39,506 bases of DNA from contig NZ_CACSJM010000044.1 in assembly GCF_902706185.1 (NCBI RefSeq), forward strand, positions 1 through 39,506. Direction: 5' to 3'. The stretch comes from Roseomonas sp. 18066. Lineage in GTDB: Bacteria > Pseudomonadota > Alphaproteobacteria > Acetobacterales > Acetobacteraceae. Of this stretch, positions 36,098-39,506 are shown in pieces (within the stretch, counting starts at the first letter, position 1; each line of letters opens with the position of its first letter). A model generated the notes under the pieces. The model was given only the letters and a program-made list of their open reading frames with translations, searched no databases and was not told the DNA's origin. A program made the translations under genes and the position numbers.

Positions 36098-37657
36098 ATG
36101 ATGCGATGGGGTAACTGGTTGGCGCTGGGCGCGCTGGCGGTCGGTCTGGCTGCGGCGCCGCTGCGCGCGCAGCCGCTGAAGGTCGTGCTGGAGGCGGAGA
36201 TCGTCACCCTCGATCCGCATTTCACCGGCGCCTATATCTCGCGCACCTTCGGCTACATGGTCTTCGACACGCTCTTCGCGCCCGACGGCAAGGGCACGAT
36301 GCAGCCGCAGATGGTGGACAAGTACACCACCTCCGACGACGGCCTGACCTGGAGCTTCACCCTGCGCCCCGGCCAGAGCTTCCATGACGGCGCGCCGGTG
36401 ACGGCGGCCGACGTGGTCGCCTCGCTCAAGCGCTGGGGCACCCGCAGCGCCCTCGGCGGCCGGCTGATGGCGGTGACCGAGAAGCTGGAGGCGACCGGCC
36501 CCGACAGCTTCACCCTGGTGCTGAAGGAGCGCTACGGCCTGGTGCTGGACACCCTCGGCACCACCTCCTCGCCCTCGCCCTTCATCATGCCGGCCCGCCT
36601 CGCCGCCACCCCGGGCTCGACCCAGGTGTCGGAAATCGTCGGCTCCGGCCCCTTCGTCTATGACCGCGCCCGGCACCGCACCGGCGACAGCATGTATCTG
36701 CGCCGCAACGAGGCCTACAAGCCGCGCGCCGAGCCCACCGACTTCCTGGCCGGCGCCAAGGTGGTGAAGGTCGACGGCCTCGACATCCGCGTCATCCCCG
36801 ATGGCGCCACGGCCTATGCCGCGCTGCAGGCCGGCGACATCGACTACATGCAGTACGCGCCCTTCGACCTGCTGGCCAATATCGAGCGCGACCGCCGGCT
36901 GCGGCTGATGAACTTCACCGGCGCGCATATGTTCACCGGCCATTACCGCATCAACACCGCCTCGCCGCCCTTCAACGACCCGGCCATCCGCCGCGTGCTG
37001 CTGCGGCTGGTCGACCAGACCGAGGTCATGGCCGGGCTTGGCCTGGACAGCCGCTATTCGCAGCGCTGTGCCGCTTTCTTCATCTGCGGCTCGTCCAACG
37101 AGACGCTGCAGGGCGCCGAGGCCCTGGCCGATCCCTCGATCGAGGCCGCGGCCGCCGCGCTGAAGCAGACCAAATATGCCGGCGAGCCGGTGATCGTGCT
37201 GACCGCCTCCGACCTCGAGGCGCCCAAGGTCTCCAGCCAGATCCTGGCCGACCGCCTGGCGCGGGCCGGCTTCAAGGTCGACCTGCAGGTGATGGACTGG
37301 GCCTCGGTGCTGGCCCGCCGCACCCAGCGCCAGGGCTGGAGCGTCTTCGGCGTCCACGCGCTGGGCTTCGACCTGGCCTCGCCGCTGACCAACTCGGTCA
37401 TCGCCTTCAACTGCACCAGCTCGCTGACCGGCGGCTTCATGTGCGACCAGCGCCTGGTGCCGCTCTACGAGGCCTTCGCCCGCGCCCCCACCCGCGAGGC
37501 GCAGCGCGACATCGCCGGCCAGATCCAGGCGATCGTCTACGAGCAGGGCCTGGGCATCCCCTTCGGCCAGTTCGCCCAGCCCGCCGCCTATCGCGCCGTG
37601 CTGGAGGGGCTGCCGAACTCGGCGATCCCGCTGTTCTGGAACGTGGCGAAGAAATAA
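36098..37657 (+). CDS. Family-5 ABC substrate-binding protein
   Basis: A 519-residue periplasmic binding protein of the SBP_bac_5 (dipeptide/oligopeptide/nickel) family. The signal peptide spans about residues 1-26 (ending PLRAQ). Family phrases are TLDPHFTGAY, GLTWSFTLRPGQSFHDGAPVTAADVVASLKRW, GSGPFVYD and FNDPAIRRVLLRLVDQ. Two cysteine pairs (CAAFFIC and CTSS...MC) may form disulfides. ATG 36098 follows GGGGTGAG. No permease or ATPase genes follow; instead a GMC oxidoreductase begins 11 bases later, so the ligand may be an alcohol- or amino-type substrate of that enzyme. Confidence 0.9.
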   Translation: MMRWGNWLALGALAVGLAAAPLRAQPLKVVLEAEIVTLDPHFTGAYISRTFGYMVFDTLFAPDGKGTMQPQMVDKYTTSDDGLTWSFTLRPGQSFHDGAPVTAADVVASLKRWGTRSALGGRLMAVTEKLEATGPDSFTLVLKERYGLVLDTLGTTSSPSPFIMPARLAATPGSTQVSEIVGSGPFVYDRARHRTGDSMYLRRNEAYKPRAEPTDFLAGAKVVKVDGLDIRVIPDGATAYAALQAGDIDYMQYAPFDLLANIERDRRLRLMNFTGAHMFTGHYRINTASPPFNDPAIRRVLLRLVDQTEVMAGLGLDSRYSQRCAAFFICGSSNETLQGAEALADPSIEAAAAALKQTKYAGEPVIVLTASDLEAPKVSSQILADRLARAGFKVDLQVMDWASVLARRTQRQGWSVFGVHALGFDLASPLTNSVIAFNCTSSLTGGFMCDQRLVPLYEAFARAPTREAQRDIAGQIQAIVYEQGLGIPFGQFAQPAAYRAVLEGLPNSAIPLFWNVAKK

Positions 37658-37668
37658 GGCCGGACCGC

Positions 37669-39243
37669 ATGTATGACGTGATCGTGGTGGGGGCCGGCTC
37701 AGCCGGCGCCCCGCTCGCCGCCCGCCTCTCCGAGGATTCTTCTCGACGTGTGCTGCTGCTCGAAGCAGGGCGCGACTGGCGATCGGCGGAGGCGCCGCAC
37801 GCGCTGCGCAGCGCCAACATCATTCCCTTCATGCGCGACCCGGCGCATCAGGCCGAGTGGCAATGGCCGGGCCTCGAGACCCGCCGCACCCGCGCCCAGG
37901 CGCCGCGCTTCTACTGGCGCGGCAAGACCATGGGCGGGTCGTCCACGGTCAATGCGCAGATCGCCATCCGCGGCGTGCCGGCCGCCTTCGACCATTGGGA
38001 GAGCCTGGGCTGCACCGGCTGGGGCGCGGCCGATGTCCTGCCGCTCTTCGACCTGATCGAGGACGACAATGAAAGCGCCGCCGGCCCCGGCCAGCGCCAG
38101 GGCGGCCCGCTGCCGGTCTGGCACGCGCCGCAATCGGCCTGGGGCGCGGTCGACCGCGCGCTGCGGGATGCGGCGCTGGGCCTCGGCTATCCCTGGAAGG
38201 CCGACCTGAACGCCCCCCAGGGCGAGGGCGTCGCCTGCTACCCGATCAACAGCCGTGACGGGAAGCGGGTGACCACCAATGACGGCTACCTGGAGCCCGC
38301 CCGCGGCCGCCCCAACCTCGAGATCCGCGGCGGCGCCCTGGTCGACCGCGTCCTGTTCGACGGCAAGCGCGCCCGCGGCCTGCTCGTCCAATTCGAGGGC
38401 GAGGACGCCCCCGTCGAGATCGCCGCAAAGGAAATTGTCCTCTGCGCCGGCGCCATCCACAGCCCGGTGATCCTGATGCGCTCGGGCCTCGGCCCGGCTG
38501 GTCATCTGGCCGAGCACGGCATCCCCGTGCTGCAGGACATGCCCGGCGTCGGCCAGGGGCTGATGGACCACCCGATCCTGCGCGCCAGCCTGCACCTGGC
38601 GCCCGGACATGCCGCCGATGGCCAGGACAGCCGCCACACCAATTGCTGCCTGACCTACAGCTCCGGCCTCGGCGGGGGCGGCGAGCGCGACATGATCATG
38701 ATCGCCTTCAACCACACCGGCTTCGCCGCCGGCGGCCCGGCGCCAATCGGCTCGATCGGCGTCTCGGTCTATAACGCCTTCTCCCGCGGCGAGGTGCGGC
38801 TGACCTCCGCCGACCCGGCCGCCAATCCGGTGGTCGAGGAGAACATGCTGGACGACCCGCGCGACCGGCTGCGGCTGCGCGACGGGCTGCGCCGCCTGGC
38901 CAGGATCGTCGAGCGCGACGCGGTGACCGGCATCGCGACCGATATCCGCTTCGGCGAGACCGCGCTGTCCTTCGCGCAGGCCGTGGCCCTGCCGGATGAC
39001 GAGCTCGACACGCTGATGCTGGCCGAATGCAACGACATCCAGCATGCCGCCGGCACCTGCCGCATGGCGCCCGTCAGCGACCCGATGGCCGTGGTCGACC
39101 CCGACCTGCGCGTCCACGGGATCGAAGGCCTGCGCGTCGCCGACGCCGCCATCATGCCCACCGACTGCCGCGCCAACCTGCATTTCACCTGCGTGATGAT
39201 CGGCGAGATGGCGGCGAAGCGGATGCGGGCCGGACAAGCTTAA
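37669..39243 (+). CDS. GMC-family FAD oxidoreductase (choline dehydrogenase-like)
   Basis: A 524-residue flavoprotein. The FAD-binding GxGxxG is VVGAGSAGAPLAARL (residues 6-20), the second FAD contact is RGKTMGGSSTVNAQIAIRG, the GMC signature 2 is ELVLCAGAIHSPVILMRSGLGP-like (EIVLCAGAIHSPVILMRSG), and the catalytic His lies in NDIQHAAGTCRM with a closing CRANLHFTC segment. It oxidises an alcohol or related substrate using FAD. It has no signal peptide. It is coupled to a solute-binding protein 11 bases upstream, suggesting uptake then oxidation. Confidence 0.93.
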   Translation: MYDVIVVGAGSAGAPLAARLSEDSSRRVLLLEAGRDWRSAEAPHALRSANIIPFMRDPAHQAEWQWPGLETRRTRAQAPRFYWRGKTMGGSSTVNAQIAIRGVPAAFDHWESLGCTGWGAADVLPLFDLIEDDNESAAGPGQRQGGPLPVWHAPQSAWGAVDRALRDAALGLGYPWKADLNAPQGEGVACYPINSRDGKRVTTNDGYLEPARGRPNLEIRGGALVDRVLFDGKRARGLLVQFEGEDAPVEIAAKEIVLCAGAIHSPVILMRSGLGPAGHLAEHGIPVLQDMPGVGQGLMDHPILRASLHLAPGHAADGQDSRHTNCCLTYSSGLGGGGERDMIMIAFNHTGFAAGGPAPIGSIGVSVYNAFSRGEVRLTSADPAANPVVEENMLDDPRDRLRLRDGLRRLARIVERDAVTGIATDIRFGETALSFAQAVALPDDELDTLMLAECNDIQHAAGTCRMAPVSDPMAVVDPDLRVHGIEGLRVADAAIMPTDCRANLHFTCVMIGEMAAKRMRAGQA

Positions 39244-39319
39244 GTATTTTTCTTGGTTTCTTGGCTCTGGCGCAGGGATGCGTCTTGGCGGGACGGAAAT
39301 AATGTCTCGCGAATGCTTT

Positions 39320-39343
39320 CCGCCGCGGCAAAACCCGCGGCGG
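39320..39343. repeat. Perfect 9-bp GC hairpin before the DUF3597 gene
   Basis: CCGCCGCGG and CCGCGGCGG flank a CAAAAC loop. No T-run follows on the plus strand, so a classic terminator is not supported. It lies in the 173-base gap after the GMC gene and may be a weak terminator or a 5'-UTR structure. The rest of the gap shows nothing I can name. Confidence 0.4.
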
Positions 39344-39416
39344 GCGGGCGCGTTACTGCTGCACGCCGACCCCCGCTTGCAGAAGTGCTGGGCCGGCAGC
39401 AGCAAGGATTACCCGG

Positions 39417-39506
39417 ATGAGCGTCTTCAGCAGCATCATGAACAAGATCTTCGGCCATCGCGCCGAAGCCGCGCCGGCGGCCGACCCGGCCGCCGCCCCC
39501 GCCCCC
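39417..39506 (+). CDS. DUF3597-family protein, 5' part only
   Basis: Thirty codons are present before the window ends. The N-terminus MSVFSSIMNKIFGHRAEAA followed by an Ala/Pro-rich linker is the usual opening of DUF3597 proteins, whose conserved domain would lie downstream. An AAGGA ribosome site lies 9-14 bases before the ATG. Function is unknown for the family; the rest of the gene is outside the window. Confidence 0.75.
   Translation, partial: MSVFSSIMNKIFGHRAEAAPAADPAAAPAP

Overview
The window is extremely GC-rich with dense, overlapping genes. TAT and Sec signal peptides, a FixJ/LuxR-type regulator cluster, XapX, DoxX and DUF808 genes suggest an alphaproteobacterium, probably of the Acetobacteraceae (Roseomonas-like). 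That placement is inference from composition and gene content; there is no rRNA or other marker to confirm it. There is no CRISPR array, transposase or integrase, and no gene-free stretch longer than about 260 bases.

Layout. (1) 187-3776 is a regulatory cluster: a PAS histidine kinase, a divergent FixJ-type response regulator, a receiver-only regulator and an AraC-type regulator, with related DNA motifs in the three gaps, closed by a strong terminator. (2) 3830-10037, minus strand, is one tight six-gene operon (isochorismatase-like hydrolase, XapX, YtcJ-like amidohydrolase, DoxX, AlgE-like porin, MFS exporter), apparently processing and moving an unknown amide or ester compound. (3) 10211-13024 holds a lipoprotein, a LysR regulator and the divergent lrgA/lrgB-type pair. 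(4) 13204-14782 has an orphan PstS-like protein behind a Pho-box-like site, and a small P-loop ATPase.

(5) 14860-28931 is the centre of the window: a self-contained selenium/formate module. It has fdhD, a secreted transglutaminase-like protein, a selenocysteine-containing formate dehydrogenase-N (fdnGHI), fdhE, selA, a Sel1-repeat gene, selB, the tRNA-Sec gene selC, a small unknown gene and, on the other strand, selD. SelD makes selenophosphate, SelA makes Sec-tRNA, SelB delivers it to the UGA at 17697 next to a SECIS-like hairpin, and FdhD/FdhE mature the enzyme. The tRNA-Sec gene lies wholly inside the selB reading frame, occupying exactly 32 in-frame codons. Two unknown genes are translationally coupled into this operon.

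(6) 29061-30621 has an unknown gene and a variant histidine phosphatase. (7) 30618-34728, minus strand, has a secreted PhoA-type alkaline phosphatase, a DUF3299-like protein and an ABC ATPase/permease pair whose His-rich loop suggests a metal-related (zinc-like) system. (8) 34982-39506 has a DUF808 membrane protein, a family-5 solute-binding protein coupled to a GMC oxidoreductase, and the start of a DUF3597 gene cut by the window edge.
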